Positions 24,129 to 32,583 of a stretch of DNA of 64,000 nucleotides are shown here, piece after piece. A model generated the notes under the pieces. That model had not been told where the DNA came from, searched no databases, and worked only from the letters and a program-made list of their open reading frames with translations. The translations under genes and the position numbers were made by a program. This DNA is from Methanobacteriota archaeon (lineage in GTDB: Archaea > Halobacteriota > Methanomicrobia > Methanomicrobiales > Methanoculleaceae). Every line of letters starts with the position of its first letter. The first letter of the stretch is position 1. The stretch spans positions 570,025 through 634,024 of the forward strand of contig JAENYE010000001.1 in assembly GCA_016841955.1 (NCBI GenBank). The letters are read 5' to 3'.

Positions 24129-25952
24129 ATGCGCGTGACTGAACGGCAGCAGATCCTCATCCTTGTTGCCATCACCCTGCTCGTCGGGGTGCTGGCGGTC
24201 GCCGGAGCGACCGCGCTCCCCGCCCTCTTCCGGGGAAACCTGGATATAGAGCAGTACGATGCCGTCTTCTACGAGAATGGAACCCTGATCGAGCGCTACA
24301 CCTACGACGTCCGATCGGCGGGGGAGTACAGGATGCTCTTTCGCTACTGGGACGCGCCGCTCACCTTCGCTGCCATCGACCGGCCGCACATCGAGTTCCT
24401 GAGGATGACGGCCCCGCCCGGGACCATCGGCTACGTCAAGGACTACCGGGGCGAGGTGCGGACTGCCGCCGGGAGCGTGAGCCCCGCCGACCTCGCGACG
24501 ATCCGGAACCTTGCGTTCGATAACGAGGTGGGTCTCTACAACCCCAACTACTTCGCCCCGGGCACCTACACGGTGGAGTACCGCTACCGGGTCCGGCCGC
24601 CGGTCGAGTACGACGACCAGTGGGCACACCTGAACCTGAAACTCGTGGACGAGCACGTCCCCTACCGGGGCCTCCGGATCACCCTCCCGTTCGCCGGTGA
24701 TATCGAGGAGGTCTACACGCATCCCCCGACCCTCGAGGTCGAGCGGACGGCGGAGGCCGTCGTCATCACGGGGAGCGCTCCCCAGGACGACGCGCTGAAT
24801 GTCGAGCTGATCCTCGATCCGGCGTTCATGGAAGAGATCGACGGGTTCCCGGAGTTCGTCCCGGACGTGCGGCAACAGGCGGCCGACGCCAACAGATGGC
24901 CCCCGATCCTCTACGGGGCGGCGAGCGTCCTCTACGGCCTTGCGACCGCCCTCGTCCTCGCGATGCCGTTCATCCTCCTCGGCGTCTACCTCCGCTACGG
25001 CAGGGAGAAACCGTTTACGGTGCCGGAGTACCTGAGTTTCACGCCGAATACCGCGCTCAAACCCTGGCAGGTGAACCTGCTCTTCAAGGGTGACGCCCTC
25101 GAGTTCGACGACAACGGGTTCTACGCGACGGTCCTCGACCTCCACCGGCAGAAAAAGATCGTGGTGGCCGAGAAACCGGACGGCAACGGGGTCACGGTCC
25201 GGATTGTCTCGGGAGAGTCGTCCGACCCCTACGAGCAGCGGGTGCTCAATTTCCTCGCAAACGTCGCCGACGACCATGTCGTGGATACAGCAGACCTTGA
25301 AAAGTTCGCAGAGACCGCCCGGCGGAGCCCCGGCTACCAGCACCGGATCCTGCAGTACAAGCAGTCGCTTGCCGCCCTGACCCGGGACGTGGACACCACC
25401 CTCGCCCGGCGGTACATCAAGGACGGCCGGACGATGATCCTCCCGCTCATCTTCCTCGGCGCGATCCCCTGCGGGCTTGCGATCCTGGCGTTCATCCTCG
25501 CACCGGGCGCAGCCTACCTCCTCATCCCGGCCGGCATCCTCTCCTTCATCGTCGCGGTCCAGATCGGGATCGCGGCCCTATTCCCCTCGACGCTCTTCGG
25601 CTTCTGGAAGGGCGACCATTACCGGGAGAAACTCGAGTGGGACGCGTTCGCCTACTTCCTCTCGGACCTCGCCCTGATCCGGCAGTACTCCCCCGCAGAC
25701 CTCTCGATGTGGGGAGAATGGCTGGTCTACGGGACGGCGCTCGGCTTCGGCGATAAGGTCGAGCAGGCGATGAAGAACCTGAATATCAGTCTCCCGGACG
25801 TCGGGATGCCGCTCTACTCGAACATGCCGGTGATCTTTGCCCCGATCATCCTCTACTCCCCGCCGTCAAGCGGCGGCAGAGGAGGGTTCGGGGGCGGCGG
25901 GTCTTTCGGCGGTGGTGGCGGCTTCGGCGGCGGCGGTGTCGGGGGACGGTGA
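24129..25952 (+). CDS. DUF2207-type membrane protein with Gly-rich tail
   Basis: 607 residues. An N-terminal hydrophobic segment (ILILVAITLLVGVLAVAGATA) is followed by a ~220-residue external beta domain (GTYTVEYRYRVRPPVEYDD, GLRITLPFAGDIEEVYTHPP), a helix near 258-285, a cytosolic middle part and two helices near 438-475. The C-terminus is a Gly/Phe-rich tail (GGFGGGGSFGGGGGFGGG). This layout is that of DUF2207/YciQ-like proteins. Expressed with LemA; role probably in the envelope. Confidence 0.85.
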   Translation: MRVTERQQILILVAITLLVGVLAVAGATALPALFRGNLDIEQYDAVFYENGTLIERYTYDVRSAGEYRMLFRYWDAPLTFAAIDRPHIEFLRMTAPPGTIGYVKDYRGEVRTAAGSVSPADLATIRNLAFDNEVGLYNPNYFAPGTYTVEYRYRVRPPVEYDDQWAHLNLKLVDEHVPYRGLRITLPFAGDIEEVYTHPPTLEVERTAEAVVITGSAPQDDALNVELILDPAFMEEIDGFPEFVPDVRQQAADANRWPPILYGAASVLYGLATALVLAMPFILLGVYLRYGREKPFTVPEYLSFTPNTALKPWQVNLLFKGDALEFDDNGFYATVLDLHRQKKIVVAEKPDGNGVTVRIVSGESSDPYEQRVLNFLANVADDHVVDTADLEKFAETARRSPGYQHRILQYKQSLAALTRDVDTTLARRYIKDGRTMILPLIFLGAIPCGLAILAFILAPGAAYLLIPAGILSFIVAVQIGIAALFPSTLFGFWKGDHYREKLEWDAFAYFLSDLALIRQYSPADLSMWGEWLVYGTALGFGDKVEQAMKNLNISLPDVGMPLYSNMPVIFAPIILYSPPSSGGRGGFGGGGSFGGGGGFGGGGVGGR

Positions 25953-26053
25953 TACCCTTTTTTCCGGCCGAGATACGGCCTCCCCTGAACGGATAGGTCC
26001 GAATCCCTTCGTAGTTAAGGCAATCTACTTACCTCCGGCGGAAGCATGTATCG

Positions 26054-26560
26054 ATGTTGATGCCTATGACGGGATCTTATCCGAACTATCTGGTCGTCGT
26101 CCTTGCTCTCTTCGGGGCGGTCATCGCATGCGGGTGCATGGCTGCCGGGGGAGAGGACGGAACGGCCGACCGCATCTCCGGGAACGGCACGGTCACGTAC
26201 GTCGATCTCGAGGGCGGGTTCTACGGTATCGTCGCCGACGACGGCGAGCGTTACCTCCCCGCCGACCTCCCGGCTGAGTACCGGCAGGACGGCCTCCGGG
26301 TCAGGTTCGTCGTCGATGTTATGAAGGATACGGCGACCATCCAGATGTGGGGGACGCCGGTCGAGATAGTCGATATCCCATGGGCCTGCGCCCGGTGCGG
26401 CGGAGACGCTGGCATCGCGAACCCGGCCGCGGTCTGGTGCACGGAGCAGGGCCACACCTACGAGATCCGGAAGAACCCCGACGGCAGCGAGTACGGCGTC
26501 TGCATCTTTGCGAACGGCACCGAGGTCGATGCCTGGGACTACTACCGGCGGACCCACTAA
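26054..26560 (+). CDS. Lipoprotein with C-terminal DUF333 domain
   Basis: 168 residues. A signal sequence with a lipobox-like AVIACGC (cysteine near residue 26-28) is followed by a small beta domain (GTVTYVDLEGGFYGIVADDG) and a DUF333-like module: CARCGGDAGIANPAAVWC, then YGVCIFANGTEVDAWDYYRR. DUF333 is a short disulfide-type domain of envelope proteins with unknown function. Alternative starts a few codons inside (MPM, MTG) are possible. Two hairpins follow the stop. Confidence 0.8.
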   Translation: MLMPMTGSYPNYLVVVLALFGAVIACGCMAAGGEDGTADRISGNGTVTYVDLEGGFYGIVADDGERYLPADLPAEYRQDGLRVRFVVDVMKDTATIQMWGTPVEIVDIPWACARCGGDAGIANPAAVWCTEQGHTYEIRKNPDGSEYGVCIFANGTEVDAWDYYRRTH

Positions 26561-26575
26561 CCATTCTTTTTTGAA

Positions 26576-26634
26576 GGGGCTTACGCCCCTGCGTAGGCTC
26601 TGCGTAAGCCCCGGTGAAAAGCGAGCGCTTTTTT
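26576..26634 (+). terminator. Two successive hairpins, the second followed by a T run
   Basis: GGGGCTTACGC (26576-26586) pairs with GCGTAAGCCCC (26602-26612). Right after it AAAAGCG-AG-CGCTTTT runs into TTTTTT (26617-26634). The place, between the lipoprotein and the STAS gene, suits a transcription terminator or a 3' stabiliser. Confidence 0.6.
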
Positions 26635-26657
26635 CCTCCTCGTGCCGATAGTGGACC

Positions 26658-27026
26658 ATGGACGTAACAGTCAACGAACGGGACGATACGGCAGTCGTAT
26701 CGGTGGACGGCAGAATCGATGCCGAATCGGCGGAACGCCTGGATACGGCAATCTCCGGGGTGCTGGCCCGGGGCGGGAAACGGGTGCTCGTGAACCTGGA
26801 GAAAGCGGCCTATATGAGCAGCAGCGGTCTCCGGGTGCTCCTTGGTAAGTTCCGTGATCTGAGGCGGGTGGACGGGGAGATGGCGCTCTGCTCGGTCCAG
26901 CCCGATGTCTACCAGGTCTTCCTGCTCGCGGGCGTGCACGAGGTCTTCCCGATCTACGTGGGCCTGGACGAGATCCTCGCCTCGAACGACCCGGAGGAGG
27001 AAAAGAAGGGGAAAGAGTCACCGTGA
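26658..27026 (+). CDS. STAS-domain protein (second anti-anti-sigma factor-like)
   Basis: 122 residues, with the RsbV-type core AYMSSSGLRVLLGKFRDLR around the switch serine (residues ~54-72) and an acidic/lysine tail (EEEKKGKESP). It may be another substrate of the RsbW-like kinase 7 kb away, or a stand-alone switch. The next gene, a HEAT-repeat protein, starts within its stop codon (GTGA), suggesting that they work together. Confidence 0.9.
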   Translation: MDVTVNERDDTAVVSVDGRIDAESAERLDTAISGVLARGGKRVLVNLEKAAYMSSSGLRVLLGKFRDLRRVDGEMALCSVQPDVYQVFLLAGVHEVFPIYVGLDEILASNDPEEEKKGKESP

Positions 27027-27334
27027 CGGACAGGATCGAAGGGCTGATCTGCATCCTCCGCGACGGCGGGAGTGCAGACCGGATGGCAGCGGCGACGGAT
27101 CTCGCTGCCCTCGGCCCGGCCGCCTCCCCTGCCCTTCTTTCCGCGCTTGGCGACCCCGACCCCCGCCTCCGGATGTGGGCCGCTTACACCCTCGGGATGA
27201 TCGGGGACGCGAGAGCGGCCCCGGCACTCATGCAGGCGCTCGAAGACGCCGACCCGGGTGTTGCAAAGTGGGCGGCCGCCGCCCTCCGCCGTGTCCGGGA
27301 CGCGGCCGGGGGCTGCGGCTGCCGGTTCTGCTGA
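27023..27334 (+). CDS. Small HEAT-repeat protein
   Basis: 103 residues made of two to three HEAT/PBS-type helical repeats: DRMAAATDLAALGPAASPAL, DPDPRLRMWAAYTLGMIGDA, DADPGVAKWAAAALRRVRDA. Such repeats bind proteins or phycobilin-like ligands. The C-terminus GGCGCRFC has three cysteines that could bind metal. GTG start overlaps the STAS stop. A regulatory partner of the STAS protein is the simplest inference. Confidence 0.75.
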   Translation: MTDRIEGLICILRDGGSADRMAAATDLAALGPAASPALLSALGDPDPRLRMWAAYTLGMIGDARAAPALMQALEDADPGVAKWAAAALRRVRDAAGGCGCRFC

Positions 27335-27340
27335 CTTCTC

Positions 27341-28345
27341 TTACCGGCGCCTGCCGATGAGGATGGCGGCGAAGCCGAGCGCCGCGACGGCAGCCGCGAC
27401 CGGGAGCGGCGCAGCGGTCGGCGTGGGGGTTGCCGGCACCGTCGTCGCGGTTGTGACCGGCGTGACCGTCTCCGTCTCCGTCTCCGTCGGTGCGGTCGTG
27501 GGCGGGGTCGTCGGGGCCGCGGTCGTCGGCGTGGCCGTCACGGTCGCGGTGGGCGTCGGCGTCCCGGTATCGACCCCGACACGGTTCCCGACCGCGAACG
27601 TCACGGGTTCGGAGTCGGGAGCGGAGGCGTCGAACCCTGCCGGCGTCCTCCACACGGCCCGGACGGAATAAGTCCCCGGCCCACCGAGCCCGGAGAGCGG
27701 GATCGCGCCCGGCCTGCCGGGGTCGTCGGTGTAGAACCGGGTCGAACTGATGTTCAGCCCGGCGAAATTGATCCCACTGATGACGGTGCTCTCCGCGCCG
27801 CCCGGATAGGTGAGGACGATGTCGACCGTCGCCGGATAGACGCCGCCCGCGTGGTAAAAGGCCCCGACGTCGGGGGAGGCTATCCGGAACGCGATCCGGG
27901 TGTTCTCGGAGACGGCGAGTCCGGCCAGGGGCTCGTTGTGGTAGGGGTTCGCGAGCACCACGTCGAGGTAGATCTCCGGCTCGCGGATCATCACGAGCGC
28001 CGTCGCGCCGTCCGCGGGGTTGAAGGCGTAGTAGGTCCCGTAATCCTCACCTACGAGGATATCCTGCACCTCGAAGTTCGTGTCGTCGATGACCGGGATG
28101 CTCCTCGTGACCCCCCGATCAGGGTTGTCGTCCTGGTACTTCCGGAGCGCCGTGACGGGGTTATCCGTGGTCGCGTTGCGGAGCTGCGAGAGATCGAGCC
28201 CCTCTTCGTAGACGAAGATCGTGTCGTAGGGCTGGATATCGCTGATCGTCGGGCCGCGGGCTCCGGCCAGCCCCACGCAGAGGGCAAGGATACAGACGGC
28301 GAGGAGGATCGGGAGGCCTCGCCTGCGGATCCAATCCGGTGTCAT
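27341..28345 (-). CDS. DUF3821-type surface protein with Thr/Pro stalk and C-terminal anchor
   Basis: 334 residues: signal peptide (LPILLAVCILALCVGLAGA), then a domain beginning ISDIQPYDTIFVYEEGLDLS, which I recognise as the DUF3821 type common in Methanomicrobiales. A 60-residue Thr/Pro/Ala stalk follows (TPTPTATVTATPTTAAPTTP) and a C-terminal hydrophobic helix with RRR (VAAAVAALGFAAILIGRRR), the pattern of archaeosortase-processed or membrane-anchored S-layer-associated proteins. The Thr stalk is likely glycosylated. Converges with the HEAT gene at 6 bp. Confidence 0.78.
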   Translation of the reverse strand: MTPDWIRRRGLPILLAVCILALCVGLAGARGPTISDIQPYDTIFVYEEGLDLSQLRNATTDNPVTALRKYQDDNPDRGVTRSIPVIDDTNFEVQDILVGEDYGTYYAFNPADGATALVMIREPEIYLDVVLANPYHNEPLAGLAVSENTRIAFRIASPDVGAFYHAGGVYPATVDIVLTYPGGAESTVISGINFAGLNISSTRFYTDDPGRPGAIPLSGLGGPGTYSVRAVWRTPAGFDASAPDSEPVTFAVGNRVGVDTGTPTPTATVTATPTTAAPTTPPTTAPTETETETVTPVTTATTVPATPTPTAAPLPVAAAVAALGFAAILIGRRR

Positions 28346-28544
28346 GACACCCCGTTATGCTGATTCTGCTGATATAGGTTGGCATGGTGCCGGGACGGTC
28401 CCACTCCGTCCGTCCCGGCCATAGGACAGCAGGGATCGACCGGCAAGGACCGGGCGGCACAGGGCGGCCTGGTTTCTGCTGTAAATCCTGAAATCCACCG
28501 CAATTCGTTTCCTTACGCTTAAATAATCTCTTCCCCAAATTCTG

Positions 28545-30056
28545 ATGATGAACAAGGTCGCCGTTATCATTGTATCGCTCCTCGTCTTCTTCGCGGTCCT
28601 GGCGATCCCTGTCGACCCCGGCCTTCTTGCGCCCGAGGCCAAGTCCGTTGCGGCAGTGACCGTCCTTATGGTCCTCTTCTGGGTCACGGGGGTCATTCCC
28701 CTTGAGGCGACCGCCCTGCTTCCACTGGTCCTCTTCCCGGCGCTCGGGATCCTCTCCCCGACGCAGGTGGCAAAATCCTATGGCGACCAGGTGATCTTCC
28801 TCTTCCTCGGTGGGTTCATCATCGCGATGTCGATGCAGCGGTGGGGCCTGCACCGGCGCATCGCCCTGAATATCATCCGGGTCGTGGGGACGAGCCCCAG
28901 GCGCCTGGTGCTCGGGTTCATGGTCGCCACCGCGTTCCTCTCGATGTGGATCTCGAACACCGCCACCGCGATGATGATGATCCCGATCGCGGTCGCGATC
29001 ATCCTGACGATCATGCCCGGCGCCGACCGGGCGCTCGAGAGCCTCGAGGGAAAAGAGCAGACGCTCGCCCGGTGCCTGATCATCTCCATCCCCTACGCCG
29101 CGACAATCGGGGGGATCGCCACGATCATCGGCACGCCCCCGAACGGGATCTTCATCTCCCAGCTCGCGACGATCTTTCCCGCTGCGCCCACCATCGACTT
29201 CTTCACCTGGATGAAGTTCGGCGTCCCGTTCGCCGCGATATTCCTCTTCCTTGCCTGGATCTGGCTCATCGAGGGTCCTTACCGGCAGATGGGAGCGACC
29301 CTCCCGAGCGCCCGGGGGATCATCCGGGAGGAGCTCGCGAAACTCGGCCCGATCTCCACGGGAGAGCGGTGGACGCTCATCGTCTTCGCCCTGACCGCCT
29401 TCGCCTGGATATTTGCGCAGACAAAGAATATCGGCGGGTTCGTCATCCCGGGCCTGGACATGATCTTCCCCGGCATCAAGGACTCCACTATCGCGATCTT
29501 CGGGGCGCTACTCCTGTTCATCCTCCCGGTCGACCGGAAGGAGGGCATCTTCACCATGGACTGGGAGTGGGCGGTGAAGATCCCCTGGGGCATCCTGCTC
29601 CTCTTCGGCGGTGGCATCGCCCTTTCGAACGGGTTCCTCGAGAGCGGGCTTGCCGCGGCGATCGTCGAGTCCCTCACCCTCATCCACGGGCTCCCGATTG
29701 CCCTCCTGATCCTCATCGTGGCGCTGGGGATCGTGCTTGCGGGGGAGATCGCCTCGAACACCGCCATAGCCGCCATCCTGATGCCGATCATGGCGGTCAC
29801 TGCCGTCAGCATGGGGGTCAACCCGATCGTCCTGATGATGACCGCCGCGGTCTGTGCATCGATAGGATTCATGCTCCCGGTCGCCACCCCCCCGAACGCC
29901 GTCGCCTACGGGAGCGGCTACATCGACGCCAGGGACCTTCTCCGATCCGGCTGGGCGCTCGACTTCATCGGCGTCGCGCTCTGGATGATCTGCCTCTACA
30001 CGATCGTCTTCTGGGCGCTCGGGGTTCCTCTCGGCCTTCCCGCCTGGGCGCTCTGA
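28545..30056 (+). CDS. DASS/SLC13-family anion transporter
   Basis: 503 residues with about 11-12 transmembrane segments. Two SNT signature motifs are present, WISNTATAMMMIPIAVAI (about 126-143) and IASNTAIAAILMPIM (about 404-418), each with a GTPPNG/ATPPNA partner loop downstream, as in DASS carriers of dicarboxylates, phosphate or sulfate coupled to sodium. Substrate not determinable. CTTAAATAA (28518-28526) lies about 25 bp before the ATG pair, so the transcript should be leaderless. Confidence 0.9.
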   Translation: MMNKVAVIIVSLLVFFAVLAIPVDPGLLAPEAKSVAAVTVLMVLFWVTGVIPLEATALLPLVLFPALGILSPTQVAKSYGDQVIFLFLGGFIIAMSMQRWGLHRRIALNIIRVVGTSPRRLVLGFMVATAFLSMWISNTATAMMMIPIAVAIILTIMPGADRALESLEGKEQTLARCLIISIPYAATIGGIATIIGTPPNGIFISQLATIFPAAPTIDFFTWMKFGVPFAAIFLFLAWIWLIEGPYRQMGATLPSARGIIREELAKLGPISTGERWTLIVFALTAFAWIFAQTKNIGGFVIPGLDMIFPGIKDSTIAIFGALLLFILPVDRKEGIFTMDWEWAVKIPWGILLLFGGGIALSNGFLESGLAAAIVESLTLIHGLPIALLILIVALGIVLAGEIASNTAIAAILMPIMAVTAVSMGVNPIVLMMTAAVCASIGFMLPVATPPNAVAYGSGYIDARDLLRSGWALDFIGVALWMICLYTIVFWALGVPLGLPAWAL

Positions 30057-30097
30057 CCCCCGGCACCTATTTTATTCCGGATGTCTATCCCGGTCGG

Positions 30098-31453
30098 ATG
30101 GCAGACGACCGGCATTACCATCGGGCGGTGGAGACGCTTGCCCGCCCGGATCTCGACGCGCTCATCGATGAGAGGGTCCGCTCGACCGTCAGGTACGCGC
30201 AGGAGCATTCTCCCTTCTACCGCCGCTGGTTCGAACGGCACAACGTCCGCCCGGAGGCGATCCGGGAGCACGAGGACCTCCGCGACCTCCCCATCATCTC
30301 CGGGGCGACGATCCGGCGTTACCAGCCCCCGCAGGCGAAGGAGTTCTGCTTCAAGAGCGTCCCCTGGGAGGCGGTCTTCACGGTCAACGAGACCTCCGGG
30401 ACGAGCGGGACCCCGAAGAGTTTCTTTCTCACCTGGGAGGACTGGGAACGGTACGCGGAGAAGTACGCCCGGCTCTTCGTCTCGCAGGGGTTTCGAGCTG
30501 GCGACCGGGTGGTGGTCTGCACCTCCTACGGGATGAACGTCGGTGCAAACACCATGACGCTTGCCGCCCGCGATCTCGGGATGGCGATCGTCCCGGAGGG
30601 GAAATGCACCTTCCCGGTCCGGGTGATGGCGCAGTATCGCCCGACGGCGGTGATCGGGAGCGTCTTCAAGCTCCTCCGGCTCGCCCGCCGCATGGAAGCG
30701 GAAGGGTTCCGACCGCGGGACGCGGGCGTCGCCCGGCTGGTCATCGGGGGCGAGAGTTTCGCCCCGGAGTCCCGGCGCTACGTGGAGGAGGTCTGGGGCT
30801 GCCCGGTCTACAACACTTACGGGAGCACCGAGGGGACGATGTGCGGCGAGTGCACCCGCCAGGCCGGACTCCACGCCCCCGAAGACCTGGTCCACTTCGA
30901 CCTCTACGACCCCGGGATGGAGCGGTTCGTCAGGGACGGCGAGTCCGGCCGGCTGGTCTATACGACCCTGCTCCCGCCCGGCGAGAAGGCAGGGACGCTT
31001 CTCATCAATTACGATACGGAGGATACCTGCTCGGTCGTCTCCCGGGAGCGGTGCGGGTGCGGGCGGACGCACATGCGGATCGACTATCCCCGGCGCGAAG
31101 CAGAGACGTTCCTGCTTGCAGGGGTCCCGCTCAACCGGGTGGACGTGGAGGCGGCGGTCTTTGAGCCCCACAATATGGCATACCTGAACGGGGAGTACGA
31201 GGCGTTCATCTACGGCGGCGACGAGGCCGGAGAGACAGTTCTCCGGGTGAGCATGGAGTGCCTCGACCCCACCCGCGTCGACCCGGGCGAGGTCGAGGAG
31301 ACGTTTCTTGCCGCCCTCTTCCGGTCGGTTCCGGGTCTTTCGGCGGTTTACGAGGACGGCTCGCTGCGCATTATCTGCACCGTCACGCCGCCGGGCGGGC
31401 TCGAACTCCACCGGGCGCCCGGCCGGCCGAAGCGGATCGTGGACCGGCGGTGA
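30098..31453 (+). CDS. Phenylacetate-CoA ligase family protein, probably coenzyme F390 synthetase
   Basis: 451 residues of the PaaK/FtsA branch of adenylate-forming enzymes. In methanogens this branch includes coenzyme F390 synthetase, which links AMP or GMP to F420 under oxygen stress. Motifs: ATP loop NETSGTSGTPKSFFLTWEDW (about 94-113), YNTYGSTEGTMCGEC (A5), INYDTEDTCSV, and the C-terminal GVPLNRVDVEAAVF. Several cysteines (CGECTRQ, RCGCGRTH) may bind metal. TTTTATTCC about 25 bp upstream of ATG 30098 implies a leaderless start. A simple acyl-CoA ligase is the alternative. Confidence 0.78.
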   Translation: MADDRHYHRAVETLARPDLDALIDERVRSTVRYAQEHSPFYRRWFERHNVRPEAIREHEDLRDLPIISGATIRRYQPPQAKEFCFKSVPWEAVFTVNETSGTSGTPKSFFLTWEDWERYAEKYARLFVSQGFRAGDRVVVCTSYGMNVGANTMTLAARDLGMAIVPEGKCTFPVRVMAQYRPTAVIGSVFKLLRLARRMEAEGFRPRDAGVARLVIGGESFAPESRRYVEEVWGCPVYNTYGSTEGTMCGECTRQAGLHAPEDLVHFDLYDPGMERFVRDGESGRLVYTTLLPPGEKAGTLLINYDTEDTCSVVSRERCGCGRTHMRIDYPRREAETFLLAGVPLNRVDVEAAVFEPHNMAYLNGEYEAFIYGGDEAGETVLRVSMECLDPTRVDPGEVEETFLAALFRSVPGLSAVYEDGSLRIICTVTPPGGLELHRAPGRPKRIVDRR

Positions 31454-31484
31454 GGTTGCGAAAAGGGAGTGCGAAAGGCAGTAG

Positions 31485-31566
31485 TCTCACGCGAAGAGCG
31501 CGAAGCCGCGAAGGGGGTTGCAACACCTCCTTACCTGACTTCGCGTTCTTCGCGGCTTCGCGTGAG
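31485..31566. repeat. CGCGAAG-heptamer hairpin element, copy 3
   Basis: Left arm 31485-31513 (TCTCACGCGAAG, then further heptamer units), right arm 31539-31566 ending CGCGTGAG; loop of about 25 bases. It starts 32 bp after the ligase stop. Confidence 0.85.
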
Positions 31567-31591
31567 CTAACGGGTGCAGATAGCGATACAG

Positions 31592-31722
31592 TCTCACGCG
31601 AAAGACGCGAAGCCGCGAAGGAGAGTAACTCACAACCAAACTGGTCTTCGCGTTCTCGAAGACCTTCGGTCTTCTCAAGCTCCGGTTCTAACGAACCGTC
31701 GTTCTTCGCGGCTTCGCGTGAG
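31592..31722. repeat. CGCGAAG-heptamer hairpin element, copy 4, with an internal insertion
   Basis: Left arm 31592-31620. The right arm is interrupted: CTTCGCGTTCT (31646-31656) is followed by about 45 foreign bases that contain GAAGACC-TTC-GGTCTTC, then GTTCTTCGCGGCTTCGCGTGAG resumes to 31722. The remainder of the 411-bp gap 31454-31864 contains no gene. Confidence 0.8.
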
Positions 31723-31864
31723 ATTGTAGCATCACTTCATACACTATCTGCTCACGTGATGTGCGATGGAAGTCCCGTCTGGAGTTTGAGCACCATCTGG
31801 TAAGTCTCGCGAAGAGAGGGGCGTGCCTTCAAGGCCTGACCAAGAAAAAAAAGCAACCCGCCCC

Positions 31865-32422
31865 CTACCGCCGCCGCATCACGTAGCCGGCCAACCCGGC
31901 CGCAAGGACCGCCGCCACCGGGAGAGCGGGTCCGGCCGCGGTCGGCGTGGGGCTCGGCGCCGCCGTCGTTGCCGGCGGCGTGGCGACGGTGGTGGCCGGG
32001 GTTGCCGTCGCCGTCGGGGTGGCCGCCGCCGCCTCGGTGACGGTGAAGGTGGTGCTTGCGGTGGCGTCGCCCTCGACCCACTCCACGGTCACGGTGTATT
32101 CACCGGGCTCAAACCCGGACGTATCCACGGCAAACGACCAGGTGTTCGCGGTGGCGTTCCCCTCCTGCACGATGGCCATCCCCGACGTGCCTCCCGCCCC
32201 GGATGGGGCGGATTTGTTCGTCGGCTCGAACCCGACCGGTGTCACCGTGACAAGCAGATGGTTGCCGGGAGCGAGGTTCGTCGTCCCGCTGATGGTGACC
32301 GTCTCCCCGGCGGCGACGCTGCCGATCTCGTTGATGCTCGTCCCCTGTGCGGCGGCAGTGCCGCAGATCCATGCCGCGAGCACGAGCGCAGCCGCGACTC
32401 CGGCAAGTCTCCTGACGTTCAT
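31865..32422 (-). CDS. Secreted surface protein, Ig-like fold with Pro/Thr stalk and C-terminal anchor
   Basis: 185 residues: signal peptide (LAGVAAALVLAAWICGTAAA), one beta-sandwich domain (GETVTISGTTNLAPGNHLLV, DTSGFEPGEYTVTVEW), an Ala/Thr/Pro stalk (TATPATTVATPPATTAAPSP), and a short hydrophobic helix ending MRRR. The same stalk-helix-RRR tail is seen in the DUF3821 protein at 27.3 kb, so both probably use one anchoring system. Function beyond the cell surface is unknown. Confidence 0.75.
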   Translation of the reverse strand: MNVRRLAGVAAALVLAAWICGTAAAQGTSINEIGSVAAGETVTISGTTNLAPGNHLLVTVTPVGFEPTNKSAPSGAGGTSGMAIVQEGNATANTWSFAVDTSGFEPGEYTVTVEWVEGDATASTTFTVTEAAAATPTATATPATTVATPPATTAAPSPTPTAAGPALPVAAVLAAGLAGYVMRRR

Positions 32423-32583
32423 ACCCTCTCTTCACCTCACCTCTCCTTCCTGCACGGTGGGATAAGAAGCTACCCGAGCCCGGCCATCCGGCCGGGCTAT
32501 CCTTCTTCCGGGAAAACCCACCTGTTTTTTCTCCTTTGCGGTGCAACACTGGTCCGTTATCCCTATCGGGCCGGGTGCGCGCA

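Noticed and set aside
27440-27570. Apparent DNA repeat of GTCGGC/GTCTCC-like units
   Set aside because: It is the codon-level repetition of a Thr/Pro stalk in the DUF3821-type protein, not an independent element.
28841-30097. In-frame extension upstream of the F390 synthetase-like gene
   Set aside because: It runs through the DASS transporter gene in another frame, is Arg/His/Asp-rich, and a TATA box sits just before ATG 30098.
31485-31722. Repeated CGCGAAG units considered as a CRISPR array
   Set aside because: Units are 7-8 bp, arranged as inverted arms of hairpins with no regular spacers and no cas genes nearby.
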